A stretch of 64,000 nt of DNA from Bradyrhizobium sp. RD5-C2 (lineage in GTDB: Bacteria; Pseudomonadota; Alphaproteobacteria; Rhizobiales; Xanthobacteraceae): assembly GCF_019972155.1 (NCBI RefSeq), contig NZ_BOVL01000013.1:1-64000 (forward strand), given 5' to 3'. Under the pieces are notes generated by a model that saw only the letters and a list, made by a program, of their open reading frames with translations, was not told the origin of the DNA and made no database searches. Of the stretch, positions 44,626-53,769 are shown piece after piece (the stretch's first letter is position 1; each line of letters opens with the position of its first letter). Both the position numbers and the translations under genes were made by a program.

Positions 44626-45014
44626 CCTCCCGTAGATTTACGGAAAATCAACCGCCGACATTGTGCCGTTTCGAGTAAGTGAATCCAGCCTCACTCAGCG
44701 TCCCAATTCCGACATTGAAAATTTCGATTCGCGTCATGGACGCGTCTCATTGTCGTACCGGATGCTCACGCGAAGATGATCCGCGCCCGATCCGCCGATC
44801 GGCGCACGCGGCCTCGATTGGGGTTTTGTGTACCGCGCTGGTCCCCCTCTCGAGGCCGCACTCTTTTTCCGCAATCCGATCTGCACGCCGCAGATTTGGA
44901 CGTCGGACGGCCGGTCATTCTTTGACGCCCTCGCAATGCCCGCGTCTACCCCGATAGAGTCCGGGGTAGTGCAGTTTCGCGTCTTTAGCGTCTTTTGGGG
45001 CGCGCTCTCGGCGG
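44626..45014. other. Intergenic, no gene recognised
   Basis: About 390 bases between the convergent anti-sigma and DnaJ-like genes. An AT-rich patch at 44690-44740 and a C/G-rich patch follow. No RNA gene or repeat was identified. Confidence 0.5.
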
Positions 45015-45980
45015 TCAGCCGAGATCGCTGCGCGGATTGTAGGGATTTCGCTCCCGCCACGTCTGCATCAATGCCTCAAGCTCGGCATCGTTCCCGTCGG
45101 GAAGGATGATGCGGGTCGTGACGTAGAGGTCGCCGACAGCGCCCGCCTTCGCCAGCCCCTTGCCCTTGAGGCGGAAGGTACGGCCGCTGGAGGTGTTCTT
45201 CGGGATCGACAGTTCGACCGCGCTGCCGAGCGTCGGCACGCGGACCTTGCCGCCCAGCACCGCTTCGTAAAGGGTCACAGGCAGATCGATCCGGAGGTTG
45301 TTGCCGTCGACCTTGAAGAACGGATGCGGCGCGATCGAGATCGTGATCAGGAGGTCGCCGGGCGGATGGCCCTGCGCGGTGTCGCCCTGCCCCTTCAGCC
45401 GGATCTGCTGGCCTGCGGTGACGCCGGGCGGAATCTTGACGTTGAGCTCACGGCCGGTCGGCAGGCGCACGCGCTTGTCGCCGCCCCCGGCCGATTCCTC
45501 CAGCGACACCGTCATGGCGACCGAAAGATCGAGGTCGACGCCGACCCCGCCGCCTTCAAATTCAAACGGACTGGCCCGTCCCCCGCGCGCACCAGCGCCG
45601 CCACGCGCGGCGTTGCCGAACATGCTGTTGAGGATGTCCTCGAAGCTGCCGCCGCCCATGCCGCCACCGGGACCGGGGCCGCCGCGGAAGCTGTACTCGA
45701 AGCCGCCGGGACCTGTACGGCCGCCGGCGCCGCCGCCGGGGAAGCCCTGGAAGCGGGGCTTGCCGTCCGCATCGATCTCGCCGCGGTCGAACTGCTTGCG
45801 CTTGTCTTCGTCGCCGACGATCTCGTTGGCCGTGTTGATCTCCGCAAAGCGGGCAGCCGCCTTCGGGTCGTTGTTGTTATTGTCAGGGTGATGCTTCTTG
45901 GCGAGCTTGCGATAGGCGCTCTTGATCGTCGCAGCGCTGGCGCTCCGCTGCACCCCCAAGACCTCATAGGGGTCGCGCAT
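45015..45980 (-). CDS. DnaJ-type co-chaperone (CbpA-like)
   Basis: 321 residues. The J domain covers residues 1-70 with the HPD motif in LAKKHHPDNNNND. A Gly/Phe-rich linker follows (about 80-140). The C-terminal peptide-binding domains (segments GQQIRLKGQGDTAQG and PHPFFKVDGNNLRIDLPVTL) are present, but the zinc-finger cysteines of DnaJ are absent. This is the CbpA layout: a partner of DnaK. No hscA or dnaK gene is near. Confidence 0.9.
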   Translation of the reverse strand: MRDPYEVLGVQRSASAATIKSAYRKLAKKHHPDNNNNDPKAAARFAEINTANEIVGDEDKRKQFDRGEIDADGKPRFQGFPGGGAGGRTGPGGFEYSFRGGPGPGGGMGGGSFEDILNSMFGNAARGGAGARGGRASPFEFEGGGVGVDLDLSVAMTVSLEESAGGGDKRVRLPTGRELNVKIPPGVTAGQQIRLKGQGDTAQGHPPGDLLITISIAPHPFFKVDGNNLRIDLPVTLYEAVLGGKVRVPTLGSAVELSIPKNTSSGRTFRLKGKGLAKAGAVGDLYVTTRIILPDGNDAELEALMQTWRERNPYNPRSDLG

Positions 45981-46117
45981 CCGTCACGTCTCCTTCACGG
46001 GAAAATCAGCTTCGGCCGGGAACCCATCCGGGCCCGCTTTGCCTTCATGTGGGGGCTCAGTGGCATTTTTGCAACTAGCTTGGTGCCGGCATCAGCCGGA
46101 ACTTTCAGGACTTGCTC

Positions 46118-46660
46118 TCAGGACTTGTTCCAAGGCTTCAGGCTATGGATTTGCCACCGGCCTTGTCCAGCCCTGCAGGCGGCGCCCTGCAGCCAGGTCT
46201 CGGTGGCTCCATTGACATAGCTGGCGAGGAAATCCCGGCACGTCTTGCCGTCCTCGCCGGCATAGGCTTGGGCCAACGGCGTCACCGAGCCGCGCGCACC
46301 GGTCTGGGGATTTTCCCAGGGCTGGCTTGAATCCTTGTCGCCCTTGGTCAGCACATCGGAGGCGGCGTTGCGGGCAAAGGCGAGATCGCCGTCGGTCGGC
46401 ATCACCGCGCTGACCTGGGTCGGGTTGATCGAGCCCGTCACATCCTTGTCGTCCATCTTGGCGAAAGCATCGGTGCGCGACAGGCTGCAGCCGCTTGCGC
46501 CGACGCCGATCAGGATCAAGGTCACCACCGCGCCCGCGGGGTGGATCGCCGATAGGCCAACGCGCCCCCATGCCCTATATAGGGCTAGAAACGCGCTCTC
46601 GGACGCGGGCGAATGCAAATCGGGACTCCTGACATGACCGACACGACCTCCATCAAACAC
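46118..46660 (-). CDS. RT0821/Lpp0805-type surface lipoprotein
   Basis: 180 residues from the ATG at 46660, but the true start may be further in (TTG or GTG codons lie in the frame). A hydrophobic segment (VVTLILIGVGASGC) ends in a lipobox-like GASGC, so it is probably a lipoprotein. The mature part has the RT0821/Lpp0805 family features: NPQTGARGSVTPLAQ, CRDFLASYVNG and an AACRAGQGRW tail. It overlaps the promoter side of pdxH on the other strand. Role unknown; surface location is a family inference. Confidence 0.72.
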   Translation of the reverse strand: MFDGGRVGHVRSPDLHSPASESAFLALYRAWGRVGLSAIHPAGAVVTLILIGVGASGCSLSRTDAFAKMDDKDVTGSINPTQVSAVMPTDGDLAFARNAASDVLTKGDKDSSQPWENPQTGARGSVTPLAQAYAGEDGKTCRDFLASYVNGATETWLQGAACRAGQGRWQIHSLKPWNKS

Positions 46661-47272
46661 CCGACACCGTTAACATCGGGTGATTTCACCGCAGCGGAGG
46701 AGCCGTTCGCCCTGTTCGGCGAATGGTTTGCGGAAGCGGTCAAGTCCGAGCCGAACGATCCGAACGCGATGGCGCTCGCAACCGTCGATGCCGACGGGCT
46801 GCCCGACGTGCGGATGGTGCTGATGAAGGGCTTCGACGCCGACGGCTTCGTGTTCTACAGCCACATCGCCAGCGCCAAGGGCCGCGAATTGGCGGCAAAC
46901 CCCAAGGCCGCTTTACTGTTCCATTGGAAATCGCTGCGCCGCCAGGTGCGCATCCGCGGGCCGGTGACGCCGGTGACCGACGCCGAGGCCGACGCCTATT
47001 TCGCCACACGGCCGAAGCAGGCGCAGATCGGCGCCTGGGCCAGCAAGCAATCGCAGCCGCTGGAGAGCCGCTTCGCCTTCGAGCAGGCGATCGCCAAGGC
47101 CGGCGCGAAATACGTCATCGGCGAGGTGCCGCGTCCGCCGGGCTGGAGCGGCTGGCGGATCACGCCGCAGCGCTTCGAGTTCTGGCACGACCGCCCGTTC
47201 CGCCTGCACGATCGCATCGAATTCCGTCGCGATGCCGGCAGTGCATGGTCGAAGGTGCGGCTCTATCCGTGA
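46634..47272 (+). CDS. pdxH: Pyridoxamine 5'-phosphate oxidase
   Basis: 212 residues from ATG 46634. It oxidises pyridoxine/pyridoxamine 5'-phosphate to PLP with FMN. Conserved segments are VRMVLMKGFDADGFVFYSHIASAKGREL, ALLFHWKSLRRQVRIRGPV (FMN-binding), and the C-terminal GWSGWRITPQRFEFWHDRPFRLHDR. The length is standard. The start overlaps, on the opposite strand, the lipoprotein gene start, so the two share a promoter region. Confidence 0.96.
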   Translation: MTDTTSIKHPTPLTSGDFTAAEEPFALFGEWFAEAVKSEPNDPNAMALATVDADGLPDVRMVLMKGFDADGFVFYSHIASAKGRELAANPKAALLFHWKSLRRQVRIRGPVTPVTDAEADAYFATRPKQAQIGAWASKQSQPLESRFAFEQAIAKAGAKYVIGEVPRPPGWSGWRITPQRFEFWHDRPFRLHDRIEFRRDAGSAWSKVRLYP

Positions 47273-47309
47273 TGACGACAGCTTAAAAGACGCCAACCTG
47301 AAAGACACC

Positions 47310-48062
47310 ATGTCCCCTCCTTCCAACGCGCCGCGCCGTACCCTGCTCCTGACCGGTGCCAGCCGCGGCATCGGTCACGCCACCGCGATCCGCTTTGCTT
47401 CCGCCGGCTGGCGCGTCATCACCTGCTCGCGGCATGCATTTCCCGAAGTCTGCCCCTGGGGCGCTGGACCGGAAGATCACATCGAGGTCGATTTCGGCGA
47501 CCATGACGACACCGTTCGCGCGATCAGCGAGATCCGCAAACGGCTGGTGAACGACGAGTTGCACGCGCTCGTCAACAATGCCGCGATCTCGCCGAAGGGG
47601 GCAGGCGGCGCGCGGCTCGGGACCATGGACACCGATGTCGAGACATGGCTGCACGTGTTCCGCGTCAACTTCTTCGCGCCCATCATGCTGGCCCGCGGAC
47701 TGATCGACGAGCTCAGGCACGCCAAAGGCGCAGTGGTGAACGTCACCTCGATCGCGGGCTCGCGCGTGCATCCGTTCGCCGGCGTTGCCTACGCGACCTC
47801 GAAAGCCGCGCTGGCATCATTGACGCGGGAAATGGCATCCGACTTCGGCCGCGTCGGTGTCCGCGTCAATTCGATCGCACCGGGCGAGATCGATACTTCG
47901 ATCCTGTCGCCGGGCACCGAGAAGATCGTTGATCAACAAATCCCGATGCATCGCCTCGGCACTCCGGACGAGGTCGCCAAGATCATCTATGTGCTGTGCA
48001 CCGAGACCAGCTCCTATGTGAACGGCGCCGAGATCCACATCAACGGTGGCCAGCACGTCTGA
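47310..48062 (+). CDS. SDR-family oxidoreductase
   Basis: 250 residues from ATG 47310. The NAD(P)-binding motif is LLTGASRGIGHATAIRF (TGxxxGxG), followed by NNAAIS, a catalytic triad-type segment with Ser in TSIAGS, Tyr and Lys in AYATSKAAL, and the N of the NAAIS motif. C-terminal GAEIHINGGQHV is typical. The substrate is unknown. It lies 37 bases after pdxH and may share its transcript. Confidence 0.92.
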   Translation: MSPPSNAPRRTLLLTGASRGIGHATAIRFASAGWRVITCSRHAFPEVCPWGAGPEDHIEVDFGDHDDTVRAISEIRKRLVNDELHALVNNAAISPKGAGGARLGTMDTDVETWLHVFRVNFFAPIMLARGLIDELRHAKGAVVNVTSIAGSRVHPFAGVAYATSKAALASLTREMASDFGRVGVRVNSIAPGEIDTSILSPGTEKIVDQQIPMHRLGTPDEVAKIIYVLCTETSSYVNGAEIHINGGQHV

Positions 48063-48199
48063 GCTTTGGCTTGGATGGGAATTGGGGGGAGAGAGGTTCG
48101 AGGCGATCCCGGCCGCCGCCGCGGCCGTACTCCAAGGATTGCTTCGATTGCAGGCGTAACGACGCAGACGAGGCTTCTGCCTCCAAAAGGCCTCAGCCT

Positions 48200-48421
48200 C
48201 TAGTCGGCGTAGAACCGGCGAGACTTCTTCTCAAACGGCTGCAGCGCGATGTCGTTCAACGCGCTGGAGCATTCGTCTTCGTCCTCGCCATCCAACATCG
48301 CAGCGCCACAGTAGCGGCAAAGTCTCGGCGAGATCGCCTGCACCTTGCCTGCTGCGCGGTCTTGTTGATAGCGCGCAAAGTCGATGACGTTACGCCGTGG
48401 CGTTATGATCTTCTCAACCAT
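48200..48421 (-). CDS. Small cysteine-motif hypothetical protein
   Basis: 73 residues. The segment SPRLCRYCGAAMLDGEDEDECSSAL has a CxxC plus a third Cys, a partial zinc-ribbon pattern. The ends are polar with an RRNVIDFARYQQD N-terminal part. It is a short protein found in Rhizobiales-type genomes; the function is unknown. It has a plausible start and stands alone. Confidence 0.6.
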   Translation of the reverse strand: MVEKIITPRRNVIDFARYQQDRAAGKVQAISPRLCRYCGAAMLDGEDEDECSSALNDIALQPFEKKSRRFYAD

Positions 48422-48551
48422 TGCTGTCCTCCGGCTTCGAGGCGGGCGTTATCGCAGACAAGTTTCGCCCAAACGTTCAGCGCAACACTCAAATTTTAGG
48501 AGAGCAAATAAGGCAGAAAACGCGTCCCAAAACGCGACGTGTGGAACCGGT

Positions 48552-49529
48552 TTACAGCCACTTCTTCCACTTGAAGATCCAGTACGGCACGATCGCCGCG
48601 ATCAGCATCAGCACCAGCGCGTACGGATAGCCGTGCACCCATTCGAGTTCCGGCATGAGCTTGAAATTCATGCCGTAGATCGAGGCAATCAGCGTCGGCG
48701 GCATCAGGACCACCGCCATCACCGAGAACAGCTTGATGATGTTGTTCTGTTCCAGATTGACCACACCGAGCATGGCGTCGAGCACGAAGGTGATCTTGCT
48801 GGAGAGATAGGAAGCGTGGTCGGTCAGTGAGGCCACGTCACGCTGCATGGTCTTGAGCTGCTCACGCATGTCCTTGGACCATTTCACGCCTTCCACGATC
48901 GCCGAAAGGAACGTGACGAGGCGGCCGATCGAGACCAGGCTTTCGCGGACCTTCGAGGTCAGGTCGCCCTTTCGGCCGATCGCGATCAGGATTTGCGAAT
49001 ATTGCTTGGCGTGGCCGTGGCGCTCGCTCTCCGGCTCGAAGATGTCGTGGGAGACCTGGTCGATGTCGGCCCCGCACCGCTCCAGGAGGTCGGCGCAGCG
49101 GTCGATCACCGCATCCAGCAGTTCCATCAGCACCTGCTCGCCGGTGATGCCGGGCGCACAGGAGCGCGCCAGCTTGTTCTCGACCAGTGCAAACGGTTTC
49201 GGCAGGTCGTAACGCACCGTGACCAGCCGATGGCTGGTCAGGATGAAGGTGACGGCCGTGGTGCGCGGCATGTCGGTGTCGGATTGGCACATCAGTGTCG
49301 CGGTCATGTAGCGCGCGCTGTTCTCGATATAGAGCCGGCTGGAGATCTCGATCTCCTGCATGTCTTCCCGGGTCGGAACCGCGATCCCCGCGAGCTTCTC
49401 GACGGCCCGGTCCTCCTCAACGGTCGGGTTCACCAGGTCGACCCAGACCGCGCTCTCCGGGAGCGCGTCGAGGTCGGTCGCGGCGGCCTTCTTGAGGGAC
49501 AGATCGGAGGGAACGAACACCGACAGCAT
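48552..49529 (-). CDS. corA: CorA-type magnesium/cobalt transporter
   Basis: 325 residues. The N-terminal cytosolic domain (residues 1-245) is followed by two membrane helices at the C-terminus. The signature YGMNFKLMPELEW contains the GMN pore motif. The long helical stalk before it, with acidic/basic heptads (KTMQRDVASLTDHASYLSSK), is typical. It forms a pentameric channel for Mg2+ (also Co2+, Ni2+). Confidence 0.95.
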   Translation of the reverse strand: MLSVFVPSDLSLKKAAATDLDALPESAVWVDLVNPTVEEDRAVEKLAGIAVPTREDMQEIEISSRLYIENSARYMTATLMCQSDTDMPRTTAVTFILTSHRLVTVRYDLPKPFALVENKLARSCAPGITGEQVLMELLDAVIDRCADLLERCGADIDQVSHDIFEPESERHGHAKQYSQILIAIGRKGDLTSKVRESLVSIGRLVTFLSAIVEGVKWSKDMREQLKTMQRDVASLTDHASYLSSKITFVLDAMLGVVNLEQNNIIKLFSVMAVVLMPPTLIASIYGMNFKLMPELEWVHGYPYALVLMLIAAIVPYWIFKWKKWL

Positions 49530-49891
49530 TACGAACTCCGAGAAACAGGGCTGGAAACAGGGCGGGCAAGACCCGTCGACTTAGCGCGATTCTGGATGGC
49601 GCTTCATGACCGGGACATTAACCGGACATCCACCTTTGTGGCGGCCAGGCGGCGGTGAATGTGACGTTGAAGCGGCTTCGACTGGACAACCGTTGCCTGT
49701 TTGCACAAAAACTGGCCCTACACCAGATGACTTGCGGCAAAAAAGCCACAGGCGACGTCCCGCGATGCGGGAAAGGCATCTAAACTCTGGGAATAATGGC
49801 ACGTCTCGGCAATAATGCTCGTCATGGAATCGTGGCGTTTTGGGCGCAATCGTGGCGCTTTGAGACGCGGATTTTCGATTGGAATGTAATC
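49530..49891. other. Intergenic, no gene recognised
   Basis: About 360 bases upstream of the L,D-transpeptidase gene. It is the divergent promoter region of corA and the transpeptidase gene. Nothing else was identified. Confidence 0.5.
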
Positions 49892-50569
49892 ATGTCGTCG
49901 TTCAAAGTTACCTTTGGGATCCTGGCCGCGGGCCTCATGTTGTCGGGCTGCATGCAGGCCACGACCTATGAGGCAACCAACACCGCCGCCTTCAAGCCGC
50001 ATGACAAGGAACTGCTGGCCAAGACCACCTACGTCAAGACACCGGTGGCCGAGCCGTTCCGCCGCGCCATCGTCGAGTATCACCGCAAGGAAGCCCCCGG
50101 CTCCATCGTGGTCGATTCCGACAACCATTACCTCTACTACGTGATGAACGACGGCAAGGCGATCCGCTACGGCATCACCGTCGGCGAACAAGCCATGGCC
50201 TGGTCCGGCATTGCCAAGGTCGGCAGCATGACCGAATGGCCGGCTTGGCATCCCACCCCCGGCGAAATCTCGCGCCTCGGCGTTCCGACCTTCGTGGCCC
50301 CCGGCCCGGACAATCCGATGGGCTCGCGCGCGATGTATCTCTACTCGGGCGGCAAGGACACGCTGTTCCGCATCCACGGCACCAACCAGCCGGAATACAT
50401 CGGGTCGTCGATCTCCTCGGGCTGCATCCGCATGACCAACGAGGACGTCATCGACCTCTACAACCGCGTCAAGCTCGGCACCATCGTCGTGGTGCTGGAG
50501 CCGAAGCACGGCGACTCGCCCTACAAGCCGCAGATGGCGCTGCAGGGTGCCGGCGGCACCACCTACTGA
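49892..50569 (+). CDS. L,D-transpeptidase (YkuD) lipoprotein
   Basis: 225 residues from ATG 49892. The N-terminal lipoprotein signal ends in a lipobox, GLMLSGC. The YkuD catalytic block is RIHGTNQPEYIGSSISSGCIRMTN, with the nucleophile Cys in SGCIRM and the HGT histidine. It makes 3-3 peptidoglycan cross-links or anchors proteins to peptidoglycan. This clade is common in Rhizobiales in several copies. It is convergent with the extensin-like gene and shares its terminator. Confidence 0.93.
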   Translation: MSSFKVTFGILAAGLMLSGCMQATTYEATNTAAFKPHDKELLAKTTYVKTPVAEPFRRAIVEYHRKEAPGSIVVDSDNHYLYYVMNDGKAIRYGITVGEQAMAWSGIAKVGSMTEWPAWHPTPGEISRLGVPTFVAPGPDNPMGSRAMYLYSGGKDTLFRIHGTNQPEYIGSSISSGCIRMTNEDVIDLYNRVKLGTIVVVLEPKHGDSPYKPQMALQGAGGTTY

Positions 50570-50592
50570 TCGTCTTTACGTCGCCATCGCGA

Positions 50593-51783
50593 TCAAAGGC
50601 GCCGGCTTTGCCGGCGCTTTTTTGTTGGCTGTGGCTTGGTCTCGGCAGCGCCGTCGGGTGCGGCCCCATCATCTGACTTCGCCGCATCCGGCTCACCGGC
50701 CTTGCCGCGGTCGGCTTCGGACGCGTCAGGCTTGGATGAGGCCGGCTTGGATGCGTCCGATTTTGCGGCGACCTCGCGCGGCGGCGCCTCTTCGGGGCGC
50801 CCGGCCGGCAACAGCGGCGCGACACGCGGCAGCGGATCGTAAACGTTCCACTGGCAGATCCGGTAATTGTTACGACGCTCCATCAGGTCGAGATGGACGT
50901 GGTCCTCGTGGTACCAGTCCGAGCCCGGACCGAGCACGGTAGAGAAGCGGGCGCAGACCGAATGCAGCACGGTCTCGCGCAGATCGCGCGGCACACTGCG
51001 GTCGGTCAGCGAGATCGACTTGCCGTTGGCGAGACCGAACGCGCGTACGTCGAGCGCATTGGCGCGGCCGTGTTCTGAGAGCTGCGCGCCCACGACGCGA
51101 TTGCGGCCGCGGCATTCGAATGAATCGAAATTATCGAGATTGCTGATCCCGCCCCCGAGGCTCTGCGCCAGCGGCGCGATATCGGTGCGGACCCAGTCGG
51201 CGACCGCACTGGCCATCTTGCAGCGGAGGATCGCCGCGGGCTTGACCGCGACCTTGCGCTTGTCCGGCAGCACGATGGCCTCGAGCCGCACCAGATCCTC
51301 GCCGCCGCAGCCGCCGGCGCCGTGGATATCCGGAATGCTCGGCGCGATCGCGATCTCCTCGGTGAGTGCCTGCCGGCAGGCCGAAAGCTGCGGCGGGGGC
51401 GGCTCGGCGGGTTTGGCTGCCTCGGCTGGCCTCGCCGTCGCGCCGGGCCTGGCAGCCTCAGCAGGCGCGGCCGGTGGCTGTGCTGCGGCCGCGGGCGGCG
51501 CTGGCTCCGCGGCCGCAGGCGCTTTCGTTGCTGGCGGCGCCTCCGCGGGGCGCGGCTTCGGCAGAGGCACGGCCGAGCGCCGGACCGGCTTGTGGGCCCT
51601 TTGCGGCCGGACACCGAACAAATCGTCCCAGGGAAAGCCAGGCGCGCCGCGGGCGGCCTGCGCGGGCCCGGCTTGCATGCCAAGGCAAAGCAGCGCGGCG
51701 GTAGCGGTAACCATTGCCGCGGCGGCGCGACGAAACGCACCATCAGGCCATTTTCGGCTTGCTTTCTCCGCGCTACAGTTCAT
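50593..51783 (-). CDS. Extensin-family protein
   Basis: 396 residues. A signal peptide/anchor covers about 18-43 (FRRAAAAMVTATAALLCLGM). A long proline-, alanine- and lysine-rich linker (about 60-130) follows, then the conserved extensin-like domain: LSACRQALTEEIAIAPSIP, LSEHGRANALDVRAFGLANG and WYHEDHVHLDLME, with the HxxxxxxxD and HxH residues typical of D-Ala-D-Ala-peptidase-type zinc folds. The tail is Lys/Arg-rich. It probably works on or binds peptidoglycan in the periplasm. The last ten codons overlap a terminator. Confidence 0.87.
   Translation of the reverse strand: MNCSAEKASRKWPDGAFRRAAAAMVTATAALLCLGMQAGPAQAARGAPGFPWDDLFGVRPQRAHKPVRRSAVPLPKPRPAEAPPATKAPAAAEPAPPAAAAQPPAAPAEAARPGATARPAEAAKPAEPPPPQLSACRQALTEEIAIAPSIPDIHGAGGCGGEDLVRLEAIVLPDKRKVAVKPAAILRCKMASAVADWVRTDIAPLAQSLGGGISNLDNFDSFECRGRNRVVGAQLSEHGRANALDVRAFGLANGKSISLTDRSVPRDLRETVLHSVCARFSTVLGPGSDWYHEDHVHLDLMERRNNYRICQWNVYDPLPRVAPLLPAGRPEEAPPREVAAKSDASKPASSKPDASEADRGKAGEPDAAKSDDGAAPDGAAETKPQPTKKRRQSRRL
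50599..50623. terminator. Bidirectional terminator inside the 3' end of the extensin-like gene
   Basis: GCGCCGGC (50599-50606), loop TTT, GCCGGCGC (50610-50617), then TTTTTTG on the plus strand. On the minus strand it lies within the last codons of the extensin-like gene. It can end transcripts from both convergent genes. Confidence 0.88.
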
Positions 51784-51859
51784 GTCAGTTCCATGATTTT
51801 ACTGCCGGCCGTCCAAGATGCCGGCGGATCATGCGTGAGGATCGAGGAGGGATTTGCGT

Positions 51860-53488
51860 ATGCTTGGCTTGATGCAAGATTGGCCCTTGCTGTGTCACAA
51901 GATTATTGAGCACGCCGCCAAATATCACGGCACGCAGGAAGTGGTGAGCCGGTCGGTCGAAGGCCCCATTCATCGCACCACCTACGCCCAAATCCATGCC
52001 CGCGCCCTGAAGGTCTCGCAGAGCCTGGAACGCGACGGCATCAAGCTCGGCGACCGCGTCGCTACGATCGCCTGGAACACCTGGCGCCACCTCGAAGTCT
52101 GGTACGGCATCATGGGAATCGGCGCGATCTGCCATACGGTCAATCCACGACTGTTTCCGGAACAGATCGCCTGGATCGTCAACCACGCCCAGGACCGCAT
52201 CGTCATCACCGACCTCACCTTCGTTCCGGTGCTGGAGAAGATCGCCAGCCAGCTGCCGAGCGTCGAGCGCTACGTGGTGCTGACCGACAAGGCGCACATG
52301 CCGCAGACCACGCTGAAGAACGTGGTCGCCTATGAGGACTGGATCGCGGCATCCGACGGCAAGTTCGAGTGGAAGACCTTCGACGAGAACACCGCCGCGG
52401 CGATGTGCTACACCTCCGGCACGACGGGCGATCCCAAGGGTGTCCTGTATTCGCACCGGTCCAACGTGTTGCACGCGCTGATGGCCAACTCGAAGGACGC
52501 GCTCGGCACCTCCGCCGCGGACACAATGCTTCCGGTGGTGCCCTTGTTCCATGCCAACAGCTGGGGCATCGCGTTCTCCGCACCGTCGATGGGCACCAAG
52601 CTGGTGATGCCCGGCCCGAAGCTCGACGGCGCCTCGGTGTACGAATTGCTGTCGACCGAGAAGGTCACCCACACCGCGGGTGTCCCGACAGTGTGGCTGA
52701 TGCTGCTGCAATACATGGCGGCCAACAACGTCAAGCTGCCGGATCTGCAGATGGTGATCTGCGGCGGCTCGGCGATGCCGCGCTCGATGATCAAGGCATT
52801 CCTCGACATGGGCAGCCAGGTGCGCCACGCCTGGGGCATGACCGAGATGAGCCCTCTCGGCACGCTGGCCACGCTGAAGCCGCCGTTCACCGATCGCAGC
52901 GGCGAGGAGCGGCTCGACATCCTGCAGACCCAGGGCTACCCGCCGTTCGGCGTGGAGATGAAGATCACCGACGATGCCGGCAAGGAGTTGCCGTGGGACG
53001 GCAAGACCTTCGGCCGCCTCAAGGTCTCCGGCCCCGCGATCGCCAAGGCCTACTTCCGGGTCGATAGCAACATCCTCGACGATGCAGGCTTTTTCGACAC
53101 CGGCGACGTCTCCACGATGGACGAGCACGGCTACATGCGGATCACCGACCGCTCCAAGGACGTGATCAAGTCAGGTGGCGAATGGATCTCCTCGATCGAT
53201 CTCGAGAACCTCGCGGTTGGCCACCCGGCGGTGGCGGAAGCAGCCGTGATCGGCGTCCATCACCCCAAATGGGACGAGCGGCCGCTCCTCATCGTGCAGC
53301 TCAAGCAGGGCGAGAGCGCCACGCGCGAGGACATCCTGAAGTTCATGGATGGCAAGATCGCCAAATGGTGGATGCCCGACGACGTCGCCTTCGTCGACGG
53401 CATTCCCCACACCGCGACTGGCAAGATCCTGAAGACCGCGCTGCGCGACCAGTTCAAGGATTACACCTTCCCGACCGCCGCGGCGTAG
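51860..53488 (+). CDS. Fatty-acyl-CoA synthetase (AMP-binding)
   Basis: 542 residues from ATG 51860, preceded by GAGGAGGGA. The P-loop is CYTSGTTGDPKGVLYSHRSN, and the later AMP-binding motifs are present (GTGDVSTMDEHGYMRITDRSKDVIKSGGEW, with the C-terminal Lys region TATGKILKTALR). The length and the leader QDWPLLCHKIIEHAAKYHG fit the medium/long-chain AlkK-like ligases. It activates a fatty acid with ATP and CoA. No regulator is adjacent. Confidence 0.94.
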   Translation: MLGLMQDWPLLCHKIIEHAAKYHGTQEVVSRSVEGPIHRTTYAQIHARALKVSQSLERDGIKLGDRVATIAWNTWRHLEVWYGIMGIGAICHTVNPRLFPEQIAWIVNHAQDRIVITDLTFVPVLEKIASQLPSVERYVVLTDKAHMPQTTLKNVVAYEDWIAASDGKFEWKTFDENTAAAMCYTSGTTGDPKGVLYSHRSNVLHALMANSKDALGTSAADTMLPVVPLFHANSWGIAFSAPSMGTKLVMPGPKLDGASVYELLSTEKVTHTAGVPTVWLMLLQYMAANNVKLPDLQMVICGGSAMPRSMIKAFLDMGSQVRHAWGMTEMSPLGTLATLKPPFTDRSGEERLDILQTQGYPPFGVEMKITDDAGKELPWDGKTFGRLKVSGPAIAKAYFRVDSNILDDAGFFDTGDVSTMDEHGYMRITDRSKDVIKSGGEWISSIDLENLAVGHPAVAEAAVIGVHHPKWDERPLLIVQLKQGESATREDILKFMDGKIAKWWMPDDVAFVDGIPHTATGKILKTALRDQFKDYTFPTAAA

Positions 53489-53522
53489 GCGGCCGTCTTA
53501 TCCTCGCCTGGAGGGGGAGGAT

Positions 53523-53554
53523 CGGTTCGCATGAAGCGCAGCGGAATGCGAACC
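53523..53554. repeat. Short inverted repeat downstream of acyl-CoA ligase gene
   Basis: CGGTTCGCAT (about 53523) and ATGCGAACCG (about 53545-53554) pair around a central loop. It follows the acyl-CoA synthetase stop and is one of the palindrome types in the window. Confidence 0.6.
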
Positions 53555-53769
53555 GAGGTGGGATGACAGTCCCTCGATTGAAGCAGTGCCCGTGCTGAAG
53601 GATCACCCCACCCCGCCGCTCATTTCATTCGCGTCGCCCCTCCCCATCCAGGGGAGGGTAAGAGCACCACCCCAAATCCCTTGAATTCGCCGCAGGTCCG
53701 TGGTCTCACACGATCATTGGCGGCGGCTGAGGTCGCCGGGGGCAATCTCAACCGGCAGATTATTCGACG

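Noticed and set aside
51785..53128. 447-codon minus-strand frame over the acyl-CoA synthetase
   Set aside because: Antisense of a clear AMP-binding enzyme; no recognisable product.
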